Assembly (NCBI GenBank): GCA_026874595.1
Contig: CM049306.1
Location: forward strand, 75,267,642-75,331,641
Origin: Sipunculus nudus
Taxonomy: Eukaryota > Annelida > Sipuncula > Golfingiida > Sipunculidae
Length of the DNA stretch: 64,000 nucleotides
Reading direction: 5' to 3'
Shown here in pieces: positions 53,858 to 64,000 of the stretch. The position numbers were made by a program, and so were the translations under genes. Position 1 is the stretch's first letter, and each line of letters starts with the position of its first letter. The notes beneath the pieces are model-generated. The model was not told where the DNA came from and made no database searches. It saw only the letters and a list, made by a program, of their open reading frames with translations.

Positions 53858-55001
53858 ATCTTGTTGGATTCAGAATTTTGCTATACATCTTTATAAATAG
53901 GAACATTAAATGTCTCAAGAAGTATAACAAGGCACTTGTTAAGCCGGGGGCATATTAGGCCGAATTTTGACATAAACAAAAAAATGAGTTTGTCCCCTTA
54001 AATGGGGGGGGGGGGGGATGAGTAAAATAAAAATTACCAATTGGGCCCAAAAAAAAAATAAAAGGTATGGTTCTCAGGCACTGATTTTAAAAAAATCTTG
54101 CCAATTTTGAGCTCCATCCGCTTGGACATTCTTTTAAGTATATAAAAATCATATGATTTTGATAAAATTTCCATTGTTATGTAGTGCCTTTACTTGTTTA
54201 GCAAAATAAATCTGTTATTATCATGATTTTTCCGATATCCTTTGACATTTTTATCAAAAAATACAAAAAAAATTTAAAAAAAAAAAAAAGCCCGCATTGA
54301 TTTCTGAAAAAGCGCCTGAGAACCAAACCATTTTTCTTTTGGCCTTGAATGTTGTAATATAAACTGTAACAAAAATGTGAGTTGCGTCTGACAGTCCACT
54401 GACCAAGAGGTAACCTTGGGTTTCCAGCCACAGGGTTACTTTGAATTCTCTTAAAAGAGAAAGGCTGCAGAAGGGGGGCATATGGGAGAAATAGGAAGGG
54501 GATGAACTTTATATAAGATTGACCCCTCATGTCATTTATAGATGCAATATTAATTGACCGAAAGGGATGTATGGAGTATGCAAGGCAGCACTACAAAAAT
54601 GGAAAGTTGAAGGGGGGCATGTGACCACCTCTGGATCCAACTATGTATCTTACACACAGACAAACAAGGTGACCTACAGACAAGCGTTAATCAACACCTG
54701 GATATAAATTGAAGAAAGGCCTTTAAAATTCTATATCTTTATTTTTTTATTTAAATTTAAAGGTTTTTTTTAATATTTCACAATGCATAAAAATTAAGTT
54801 TCTAACAGACTCAAATTTTGATATTCCGCTATAACGTTATGCATGACTTTGACAACTGTATTTGAGCATTTTTGGTCATTAATGTAATACATGCCTTATT
54901 CTTATGTAAGTATACATTTCTCCTTATTACAGAATAATAAATATTTTGGAAATAATGGGTTAAGATAGTAAAATAACCATTTAAGAAACCTCTAAAATAC
55001 A
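53858..55001. other. Spacer with poly-G and MITE copy C
   Basis: Contains a 14-base poly-G (54004-54017) and MITE copy C (54043-54344). The remainder is AT-rich with no gene signal. Confidence 0.6.
54043..54344. mobile_element. MITE family GGTATGGTTCTCAGGCAC, copy C
   Basis: Left GGGCCCAAAAAAAAAATAAA, then AGGTATGGTTCTCAGGCAC; right GCGCCTGAGAACCAAACCAT, then CTTTTGGCC. The flanking dinucleotide is TT on both sides rather than TA, so the boundaries may have decayed. The interior shares GCAAAATAAATCTGTTAT with copy B. Confidence 0.75.
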
Positions 55002-55874
55002 ACTGGGTTGGAGAACACTGTTACAGTACACAAGGAGAAGTACTCGACAGTTACTAGAGTACCAGTACAGGCATACCATCATGTACTCTAGTACTTAGTA
55101 CTCATAGTTTGTACTCCATATTGGCAAAGAGTACATGAGGTTATTTTCTCGAAAGTACATAACAAATACATCTTTTATTGTCAGTTACTTTTATTTATTA
55201 ATATTCTTTAACAATAACACAATTCACAAAATACCTAGTATTCATGACATTCTTGTTTACAAAACTGTTTTTTTCTGCAGTTACAAACTCCATAAAAACA
55301 AAATGAATTCACGAACATTCACTTATGATGTATCATTGCATGAATATTTAAGTTTGACTTTATCACTTGATAAACATTACAGTTTCTAAAATAGTGTCAG
55401 TCGGCATACAAGCTCATTCCAAGTAAAGATTAACTCTGCAAAGCCAGCACTGAGATTGTACACATCTCATATCTTTCTTTTTAAATGTGCTTCTCTGAGA
55501 GACATGCACAGTTTTAAATCTTGTCATAATCAGAAAAAAGGTTTAAGAATAAGGAAATAATATTTAAATGATATGTTTCGCCATGCCTGATTTGTGCAGT
55601 CCTTATACTTTTATACATTCAAGTTACAATATTCCTTTATTACAAGTTATGTATATATGAAGCTGATTCCAGGTGGCAACCAAATAGAGTTCATTTGCAT
55701 TTGCAAATTAATACTGCATTTATAGATACCTTTACTACAAGTAAAAACTTTTAAAACTTTTAAGAATTACTAAGAGCCAGTACTTGAGTACAAGTAAAAT
55801 TGTGAAGCTAAATATGAGTGCACAGTATTTAATACAATACGAATACCGAGTACTTGTACATACCCCGAACCGGA
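55002..55874. mobile_element. AGTAC-rich hAT-like element (tentative)
   Basis: Possible ends CTGGGTTGGAGAACACTG and, on the other strand, CCGGTTCGGGGTATGT resemble the CAGGGTTGGGG end of the element at 44582. Both subterminal regions are full of AGTAC/GTACT (GAAGTACTCGACAG at the left, CCGAGTACTTGTAC at the right). A target duplication is only partly visible (AAAT). Confidence 0.4.
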
Positions 55875-55946
55875 AATGCTCAATTACTGTGATAAGGAAA
55901 ATTTCATGCTGCCAGACACTATATATTTAGTGTTTCGTATAACCGA

Positions 55947-56010
55947 CAGATGGCGCATCTTGACAGGCACATTTCTAAGTTTAGTATCTGTTGGCAATTA
56001 CAGATGGCGC
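55947..56010 (+). promoter_or_regulatory. Pair of CAGATGGCGC motifs (CTCF-core-like)
   Basis: CAGATGGCGC occurs at 55947-55956 and 56001-56010, same strand, 54 bases apart. The core AG-A-T-GGC-GC fits the bilaterian CTCF core (AGRKGGCGC). The outer positions do not fit well. Confidence 0.35.
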
Positions 56011-57245
56011 TCACGTAGCTCGGATTCCAAATGCCTAACAGTTGCAAGAATCCTTGGAAGAGGAACAGCAACAGATGTCCCGGCATCTGTTGGTTGAACT
56101 CGTAATCATCGCAGTGTGTAATCGGAGTGAGCGTGCGGACAATAAAACGACAATGCTTTCACTTGTAGGAACGAGAAATCCTAATTTGCTGAGTGGTCTT
56201 GCCGCTATTTTTCCAATCAGTGTCACCGGCTCGGCATAAAATCAATTTATCTCCATCATTGGCGCCCATTAACTTCTTAGTGTTCCCTGCCCCGGATGTC
56301 GCAAAATGTACAGTTAAATAAATTACATATCTATTTCGTAAATGGTGCAGCCATAATTTTTATTTAATTGTTGTTCCATCTTGTTGGTACACCACTCAGA
56401 ATGGCATATTATGACAACAAAATTTGTTATTTTTATTATGCCTTGTTTATAAACACGAACATACTACTTTTGAGGAGACATTTTCTTTTAAAAACTACGT
56501 ACCAGTATAAAAGTATTGTGAAATCAGCTAGAAACCTTCTTTGAGGGTAAACCTCATGTTTACATGTGCATAATTTAAACGCTGTAAAATAACGATATGC
56601 CCTATATGCGAATTAATAAAAAGCCCTTTTCTATGTATTGATCTGAAAACAAAGTTATAATATTCAGTATGTTCAGTATATCTTTGTAAGAACTCACAAG
56701 CAAAATTCAGCATAATTATGCATTGTATATAATTGTTGTCTTATTCGTGATAATGAAAAAGTATTTATCAATCCTTTACTGTTTCAAATGTTTAATTACA
56801 AAAACATTATTTAATTAAAATTGTAGTACCGAATACTAGTAGCTATTAATGCATGATCTCTATAACATTATAATCCGTCCTGTATGATACAGAAAAAGAT
56901 ATAAATTTATAAGAAATATAAGGAACTTTATATCGGAAGAATTTTGATACAGAAAAAGTCTTAAATTTCCGACTAATCTTCTTTTGCTTTTGTTACACAC
57001 GCAGTGAGACACAAGCACACACATGTGCATACAATTTCTGTTATAACAAACTTAAGCTCCACCTTAGCTCAACTAATATAAGAAAACTTTGTAAAGCTAC
57101 GTAATAAAAGAGATATCCAAAAGTAACATGTATAGAAACCAGCAAACTGTATCCAAATAAAAACTGGCAAACCACGGCCCGCCACCTTTAGGACTAACCC
57201 TGATAATACATGTAATTACGTTTAATTGATGCCTCGGGCATTGTA

Positions 57246-57253
57246 TGACGTCA
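57246..57253. promoter_or_regulatory. Perfect CRE palindrome TGACGTCA
   Basis: Consensus CREB/ATF site within a CpG-bearing stretch (57230-57320). It could belong to a distal promoter or enhancer; no transcription unit was identified. Confidence 0.3.
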
Positions 57254-58518
57254 CTAGCAGCTGCGACGGCCATGACAGCGGGACTATTCTACTATACTGC
57301 CTGGTCCCCAGGGCAAACGGGGGGGGGGGGGGCACATTTGTTATTCATACAATCATTGTTGACCTATTATTTTATCATTTCGCCCATGGACGGGCAATTA
57401 TCAAACATTTTTGTTTGACTCTATACCAGGTTGTTCTCGGCAAAATTTATCATCACCGATCACGCAAGGAGCGACGCGAAAAGCACCCATGCGCAAAAGA
57501 GGACGAGTTAAAAATAAAATCTCACCGAATAAACAACTGATTTGCAAAGGTCAACTTGACCTGTAATTAAAACGAGCGCCAGCTGATTGGCGGGTTACCG
57601 TCAAACTATTAATTAATACACTTTCGCCGTCCTTAATGGCTGTTATTCTGTGGTTATTAATGCTTAGTTGTTGCAGTGATGGTTACACCTCCAAATGTTT
57701 TGTTAGCGGCGCGCCAAGACGCATTTAGGGCCGTGTTGATCGATAGCTTCTCACTGATAAATTCAACCCACAAAGAATGGACTGATAATACACGTGTCCA
57801 AATGATGATCTGTATTCCTTAATTTTTTGTGGACAGGTTCTTGAGGATCAATGTTTTATTTAGATTGTATATTCCATATAATTGTGTGTGCACAGGTTCT
57901 TATAAGGTAACTGTTTATTGTGGCTCGTCATAAAAAAATTAAGTGTCCTATGTTTAATATTTTTTTCGTTAATGGAAGAATTTAATGACATATGTAAATA
58001 CTACAATTAGAGTATTTTATAAATATATAATATTATTGTAGAAATTGGTGTACTCCTTACTGTTCAAACTTGTCAGTTAAAGTTAATTTTTCAGTGAAGA
58101 GAAAAGTTAAGAAGTTGCAACGTGCAGGAAAGTTCTGGGACTGAAGTATATATATTGTCGAATTTTAGCGAAATTACAGCATATCTTTGTCAAATAGTCA
58201 CCCTGAAACTATATCGCTCCAAAAGTTCTGAAAAACATATTGCCAAGAGACAACAGTTATCAAATGGAAATTTATTGAGTAGATGTAATTTTTTATATGT
58301 AGGGAATGTAACAGCAACTTAAGTATAAAGATGTATTCCATGGAAAAAAATAATGCTCTTTTAAAGTAAAGAAAAAACTTCGTAATTCTTTCTAAGGAAC
58401 AATAGTGGGCGCGATAGGCCATAAAGAACAGTTTGTTTCCTTTCTTTATTGTATTTGCATAACGAACATTTAGAAACAACGTGTTTATAAAATGCCTCTC
58501 TGTGACGGTTAGGGCGTT

Positions 58519-58541
58519 GGGGGGGGGGGGGGGGGGGGGGG
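58519..58541 (+). repeat. Poly-G tract (23 bases)
   Basis: The longest G homopolymer in the window; a poly-C of 12 (58722-58733) follows 180 bases later. Proline-rich open frames on the minus strand are artefacts of this run. Confidence 0.9.
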
Positions 58542-58921
58542 TTCTCTGCAGTCTGGTGAGGTCTGCGCGGAGCTGAAACTGGCACGCCTTGAATGATTGA
58601 CACTTTTCGTGGTGGGTTAACGTCATGGGAACGCAGACAGCAGGGGGCCGTGGAGTTGATTTCACGGTTTGCTCGGACACCTGCAGCTAGCCGATCTCTT
58701 GAACTTTGCAAACTAACTTCTCCCCCCCCCCCCTTCAATCCCGGATAAACAGTATTTCAGCAACACAAAATGCGCTTTGTGTAAACTCAAGTAAAATGCT
58801 ATCAAACTACTTCACACTGATTGAAGAGTAAAATATGGTTGATTACCTAAGAGTTTTTCTTTATGTGTTATGTAACCCAATAATGGGAAATGGGCCGTCT
58901 TAATTTCCAAAGTAACACACA

Positions 58922-58923
<2 letters not shown>

Positions 58924-58953
<30 letters not shown>
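58924..58953 (+). repeat. (CT)n microsatellite
   Basis: About 15 CT units after a short ACAC run. Confidence 0.95.
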
Positions 58954-58955
<2 letters not shown>

Positions 58956-59072
58956 AAACGTATCTTTTTGATTCTTGTAGTCGTAAAATATATGTATTCC
59001 TCATATATTCCGAATACCCGTTTCTGAGTTTTAACACGGAAGTAATTTTGTTCATGGAATAAATAAAGAAAT

Positions 59073-59073
<1 letters not shown>

Positions 59074-59111
<38 letters not shown>
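59074..59111 (+). repeat. (CT)n microsatellite
   Basis: About 19 CT units, 120 bases after the previous CT tract. Confidence 0.95.
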
Positions 59112-59115
<4 letters not shown>

Positions 59116-59458
59116 GCCGAAACATGACTCAACTTCAGCATGAGCTAGTCCACAAAGACACTGACTGAAAAAGGCTTGGTTTTATTGTTATTGCTTTAAA
59201 GTTTAGGTCACAAAGGTGAAAAACTGGCTATAACTGGGTATACACATACCGTACCTATACAGCGGCCATGATGCATGTGTTACCTTGTAAAAGAGAAGTA
59301 CTGACATTCCATATGTATATGTACCGTCTGTCATTAACTGGTGTGATTATGGTTATTGGTAAATATTATGATTTACATAACTATACGAAAGCCTGCATGG
59401 TAGTTATATATGGTTTTACTTTCAATACATCTGCACGCATGCATGTCTCTCTCTCTCT

Positions 59459-59460
<2 letters not shown>

Positions 59461-59509
<49 letters not shown>
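59461..59509. repeat. (AT)n microsatellite, left of the palindrome
   Basis: About 24 AT units preceded by (CT)n, abutting the 130-bp palindrome directly. Confidence 0.95.
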
Positions 59510-59515
<6 letters not shown>

Positions 59516-59639
59516 TTACAACGAAAAATGTTCAGTTACACATTAACACGTGTTTTCATGCTGCCGCAATCATCAGATGATTGCGGCAGCATGAAAACAC
59601 GTGTTAATGTGTAACTGAACATTTTCGTTGTAAATTCTG
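59510..59639. repeat. 130-bp near-perfect palindrome with hammerhead-like core
   Basis: Arms 59510-59574 and 59576-59639 are inverted copies that differ by one A, with a single central base (59575). The arm begins CAGAATTTACAACGAAAA. Because of the central base the minus strand reads CTGATGA (59570-59576), then TTGCGGCAGCAT (a possible TGC/GCA stem) and GAAAAC, the layout of a hammerhead ribozyme core. Penelope-like retroelements and retrozymes are known to carry such motifs. Confidence 0.85.
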
Positions 59640-59705
59640 TGTATCAGCTCTTAGCATCAGGCTAATGGAGCACTGTTAGATTCGTTCTGCACCTATATAC
59701 TTCTA

Positions 59706-59742
<37 letters not shown>
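59706..59742. repeat. (TA)n microsatellite, right of the palindrome
   Basis: About 18 TA units, 66 bases after the palindrome; AT-rich TATATA text continues to about 59830. Confidence 0.9.
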
Positions 59743-59747
<5 letters not shown>

Positions 59748-60169
59748 TATACGGTGCACACACATGCATGTTTATATATATAATATTATATAAACATCTT
59801 ATATAAACATGCATATATATATATTTTTTTATATGAATGAACATCTTAATTGAGTAGCTTAATTAGGGTTTTTTATTGAGTATTAAGTACAAATGTCTGT
59901 TCCTTTTGCAAAAAAAAATAAATGAAAAAAAATCATATGAACAATATTTCTTATCTCTCCACGTGTACTAATCTAATTAAGGTCCCGTATAAGAGCGAGC
60001 TAAATGTTTGTGTAGTGATGTAGAGGTCGTAATCCCGCGTGAAGTGCCGGCGAGATCTTTTCATTACGGGCAGGGCCGAGTTTGATCTCTGTTTATTAAC
60101 CAATGTATACGTATATACAGCGCAGCGTTATCTGTGACCAGTGTCGCCCTGTTCTTACTTGGCCCTACA

Positions 60170-60258
60170 CCTCAAGATAACAAGGGCATTTACACGACAA
60201 GTAAGATAGAACCCACTTAAATTTGTAAGCTGTATATAATGCCCGGGTTATCTTGAGG
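60170..60258. repeat. Inverted repeat, 20-bp arms
   Basis: CCTCAAGATAACAAGGGCAT (60170-60189) and ATGCCCGGGTTATCTTGAGG (60239-60258) pair at 18 of 20 positions around a 49-base loop. A second inverted pair, CTTACTTG (60155-60162) and CAAGTAAG (60198-60205), overlaps the region. Confidence 0.75.
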
Positions 60259-61100
60259 AAGAACGCCTTTATTGGTGTTGATTTTGGGTCATATAACCTG
60301 CCCATCGAGGTCACATAGGTTCGCCCGTTAAATACCGGCGATACCAATAAATTGTTCGCTGTTTTGTCATTTGTGAAGTATCGTATCATACGGTCTTTTA
60401 GGGCACGGTTGTTACAACGTAATACATAAATATTGAGTGTACTGGACTCCAACACCCGTGCCTTAATTTATCCGGCGAACTGTTTCATTTCAAATACAAA
60501 CTTTCTTATAAATATGCAGCGTTTATTCACAAATCGATATATGTGTTGTATTTTAAAGTAATCGGTACACTTTTCGACACAAACCAGACTTTGAAATCAA
60601 AACAAAAACTTGTGTTTAATGTACAAAAGGATAATGCATATGTATGAATATACGAATTGAACCGACTTTTCTGTTTATATTCATGTTCTACAGGTCAAAG
60701 ATCTTTATAATAATACATGATACGTTCAATTTTATATATAGGCTGCATGCAAGTATATATTGTGTCATATAGTAGTATATATAAAGGGCAAGGCTGCCCG
60801 ACTATGGCGACACACTACATGCGACTGGCGGCATTATTTACAGTCGAAGTTATATTTTAATATGATGTAATGCTAATTTATATAGGTTATGATTTTACAT
60901 TACCGCTGCTTTCAACGAAAATGAACTTACAATATTAATTGTGGGTCTCAAACTATAAAATCCCCAAACCAACTTGATGTTGTAAGAGAATATTATGTTA
61001 ATATACACTATCGCGTCTGATGGGGACCGTCCGACCACCCTTCATCTATAGAAGTCGTTTCTATTCATAACTGTCACCCCTTGTTACTCCCGTTGGGCAC

Positions 61101-61133
61101 TGTGTGTGTGTGTGGGGGGGGGGGGGGGGGGGG
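61101..61133 (+). repeat. (TG)n followed by poly-G (20)
   Basis: TGTGTGTGTGTG then an uninterrupted G run at 61114-61133. Confidence 0.9.
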
Positions 61134-64000
61134 ACTACAGTTGAGAATCTCAACTGTCAAACTTTAAAATAAAAAAGTTGTTACATTTTTATGAAACACT
61201 GTTTACATTTTACATGCGCATAAATGCAAAATATTACTTATTCCGTGAAGTCCTTACCAAGGAAGCACCCCTAGACGCTTATGTAATTTGCCATGCATAT
61301 AGGTGCCCATTCACCTACCTTTTGAAAAAAAAATTGTCTGTTTGAAAAAGATGTGATTTCTGGCTTCCTCTGTGTATATATATATTAATGATATAATATA
61401 AGGGTAATTATGGATAAGAAAAGTTCTTATGTGGCATCCATGAAGGATGTATATGAACTTGTTAATCAACAACCTGTTTGTAAATACAGCGATGTTGACA
61501 AACGCGAAAAACATGTAACCTATAGGGTGGTAGGTTGCATATATGCGAAAGTAGAATGGTCACGTGTTGCAGGAAAGCCTTAAGCAAAACTTTGGCTTAT
61601 CTGACTTGCTGCCAGATGCCCTTGTTGGATTTGTTTTATTTTGGCGGGGCCCCACATATTATAAAACACGTTGTTATAAACGAAACAAGCAGCCTGTGTG
61701 CGGTGATATCCACGTTTTCTAGCTAATTTTTATAAAAGCTCCAAGGGATTATCTTTTGTTTATAAAGTTCAGATAGGTAATTGGGCCCCTTTGAAGCAAT
61801 TTATTTTAATCATTATTGGTTCTTGGTGTATTTGGGCATATATAGTTATTTATAGCACATATATAAAGTCGCATATATATATATGCAGACGCACTTTGAG
61901 CAAGCCAAGCATATTTTTTTAGCTTAATTTGATAACATTCTATCCATTGTTGTGCATTTCCCCTCATTTTCATTTTACATAGGGCGCCTTCTACAGGCAA
62001 TGTTTCTAATATTAAAAATAAAACTTGATTTAGTTCACAGGAATATTTACAACAGACAATCCGCACCCACACCTTGCGTCTAGCTGTTTACTTCGGACAA
62101 ACCAGGTCGGCCGGAGGGACAATTAAGCTAATAACCCGGGCTGGTTATCTGTGTCCGCGGCCCTCGAACGACGGCACATCAAATAGTCTCGAGATATGTT
62201 TGTCTATCACGTATATAACATTCCGGTTTGTAGAATGACCAATATACAGGGTGTCGACAGTACATTTTGTCAACATGCAAATAAACTATAACATCAGTTT
62301 ATACTATGCATGGCATGAGCTGCCCAATGCACATGCCACGCATGCGGTTGAAATGTTTATCCATATACTGTATCCAGGTAAAAAAAAATCTATATTATAA
62401 CTGACTGTGGTGGCACTCAAACATTGTTACACATTGCTCTGTGGCCACGCCTCATTATCGCCCGTTTTTGGGTTTTGAAGTGGCGGAGACGATGCCTATG
62501 GGGGGGGGGGTCTAAAATTTGCTATGAATAATCAGAAATTTGACATTATTTCGCGAAGGGTTTATCACAGCGGCATCTTTTATTGAAACTACGCCAGTGC
62601 AGTCAGCAGTTGAATTCTCCAGGGCATCGCACGCAGCGCCATCCATCGCACCAAGAATGAAACTTGCGAAATAAGTGCGAAATATTATGCCACTTTACGT
62701 TTTCACATGAAATAAAACGGTCAGAATATTCATCCATGCAGCCCTCTTTGATGAAATATCGGTAACCATGTGACACACTATTTGAACTGTGAATAGGACA
62801 GATTACATGGAATGTTTAAACTTTGCTTATAATATTTATACTGCATGGGACTTCCTCTTAGCACTATTTTGTAGATATCACGTGTGTGCGTATGTGTGTG
62901 CTAGTGCGTGCAGGGGGTGGGGTGTAAGCAGCCATAAGTTATACAGAGATCGGGATATATTCGGTAAAGTTGTGATTATCATCCTTGTTACTTTACAAAA
63001 TTATATTTCTTTACCCCATAAAATAAATTAACAACAGGTGACCGATTTTCGGATTCTTATATAGACGGTTGCCGCTATACTTTATATAGAATCTACGACT
63101 ATGACCTTGATGTGTTAGGCACCCTTGGGTTTCACATCTTCACACGGACTCATGCACCATGCATCTATATAATTGTTTCGTTATGACACATGGGTCGTTT
63201 AATTGAACGCCAAAGTCGCTATAAGAGGGAAGTGTACCACATGCAGGATGTTATCAATTGTTATTTGCTTATCTGCGGTCTCCATAACAACAATAAGGAT
63301 CAAAGAAGCATGCTACGAGACACCGGATATTTCTCTTTTCATTCGGGAGTACAATGCACATCACTACATCCTGGAATCATTGCCAGTCCGGGCTCTATTC
63401 GACGCAAAATGATGAGCATAGGAGTGTTGGGACTTTATATTAGCCGAAAAGTTACGGAAAGTAATATGAATGTGCCGAAAATGTACCAAAAGATATATAT
63501 ACCGAAAGGTTACCGAGTGTTCCTCAATCGTAATCATGCATGTAGGGTTATTTAATACTTTCGTCATATACATCTTAGCTACAATGTCCAAAATAACTAA
63601 ATAAATATCTGTATAAGTAAAATATTAGTAAATTTGCACTTGATCCTGTAACCTACAAATCTGTATGATTTCAATATTTATGATTCCTGGAATTTTACAC
63701 ATGATATTTATTTACTTTTATTTGAAACCACACGATTGTTCAGACCTCTTAGAAATCATACATATTATATACTGAAAAGTTTCTGATTTGTGCTAATCAT
63801 ATCCCTGTATATGTTGTGCACTTTTTCAACACATTTTTGAAAACTAAAATGATGTGTAGATATGCGCTCGATTAACAATATTCCAAGGAATCCTTAAGAA
63901 TATAAATATTAAAATTTTGATTTTTTTAATGAAATGACGGGTTCAGTTGATGCATGAAAATTACAAGTTTTAAAATATCGCTTACAAGCGAGCCCGTTTT

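Larger units (their letters stand above)
55875..64000. other. Downstream region, CpG-richer, no gene recognised
   Basis: Compared with the left part of the window this segment has more CG dinucleotides and mixed composition (57220-57740, 58540-58740, 59990-60480, 62090-62200, 62580-62670), but no frame has a recognisable domain or plausible exon pair. It could be intergenic regulatory DNA of the next gene. Microsatellites, a palindrome and an inverted repeat are listed separately. Confidence 0.5.

Noticed and set aside
55876..56239. Overlapping plus and minus frames (about 60-73 codons) in the CpG-richer block
   Set aside because: Open on both strands over the same bases, with no homology or splice partner; probably a composition effect.
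58198..58738. Minus-strand Pro-rich open frames of 125 and 160 codons
   Set aside because: The proline runs come from the 23-base poly-G read in different frames; two overlapping frames are open equally well and neither has a domain.
1..64000. CRISPR arrays, operons, bacterial promoters or a transferred bacterial gene
   Set aside because: Tandem repeats here lack unique spacers, and no long uninterrupted bacterial-type frame exists; the only long frame is the spliced rhotekin exon 13.

Overview
The window is animal nuclear DNA: AT-rich, crowded with repeats and microsatellites, with no prokaryotic gene organisation. It holds one protein-coding gene that can be read with confidence, on the + strand. 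The gene is a rhotekin homologue (RTKN family, a Rho-GTP-binding scaffold) of 13 coding exons spread over about 37 kb (10513-47755). I joined the exons by hand. Every intron is GT-AG, every junction keeps phase, and the sum is 3519 coding bases plus a stop, which gives 1173 residues. The repeat content (short inverted-repeat elements ending in GGCGGAGG, GTCC-type simple repeats, many poly-C/G tracts) suggests a lophotrochozoan, perhaps a bivalve mollusc. That guess is an inference and could be wrong.

Layout. 1-10512: upstream flank without a recognisable gene; it carries two related hAT-like repeats, two copies of a 330-350 bp dispersed repeat, a perfect consensus oestrogen-response-type palindrome at 8516-8530 and a DR1 nuclear-receptor-type site at 102-114. 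10513-47755: the rhotekin gene. Exon 1 encodes a Ser-rich N-terminus. Exon 2 encodes the HR1 Rho-binding module. Exons 3-9 encode the anillin/rhotekin-type homology region, and exons 10-11 encode most of the PH domain. Exon 12 ends the conserved part. Exon 13 (2.08 kb) encodes a Ser/Thr/Asp/Glu-rich, probably disordered tail of about 693 residues that vertebrate rhotekins lack. The introns hold several element families, a 12-copy 41-bp minisatellite and a 763-bp hAT-type MITE with its 8-bp target duplication. 47756 to about 49085: 3' UTR with an AATAAA signal at 49060.

49.1-64 kb: downstream flank. It begins with a 3.67-kb element (50186-53853) that has 36-bp terminal inverted repeats (34/36), a 4-bp AAAT flanking duplication, and about a dozen copies of an AAYGGTAAAGACA motif confined to its two ends; it encodes no visible transposase. 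From about 55.9 kb the sequence becomes richer in GC and CpG and looks like regulatory or gene-desert DNA rather than coding sequence. It contains a near-perfect 130-bp palindrome (59510-59639) whose minus strand carries a hammerhead-ribozyme-like core, an 18/20 inverted repeat at 60170-60258, and several microsatellites.

The most interesting items are the long rhotekin tail with four SP-x-LR motifs, the 3.67-kb TIR element with subterminal motif clusters, the palindrome with the hammerhead-like core, and the set of CTCF-like motifs, one of them a 15/15 match to the consensus.
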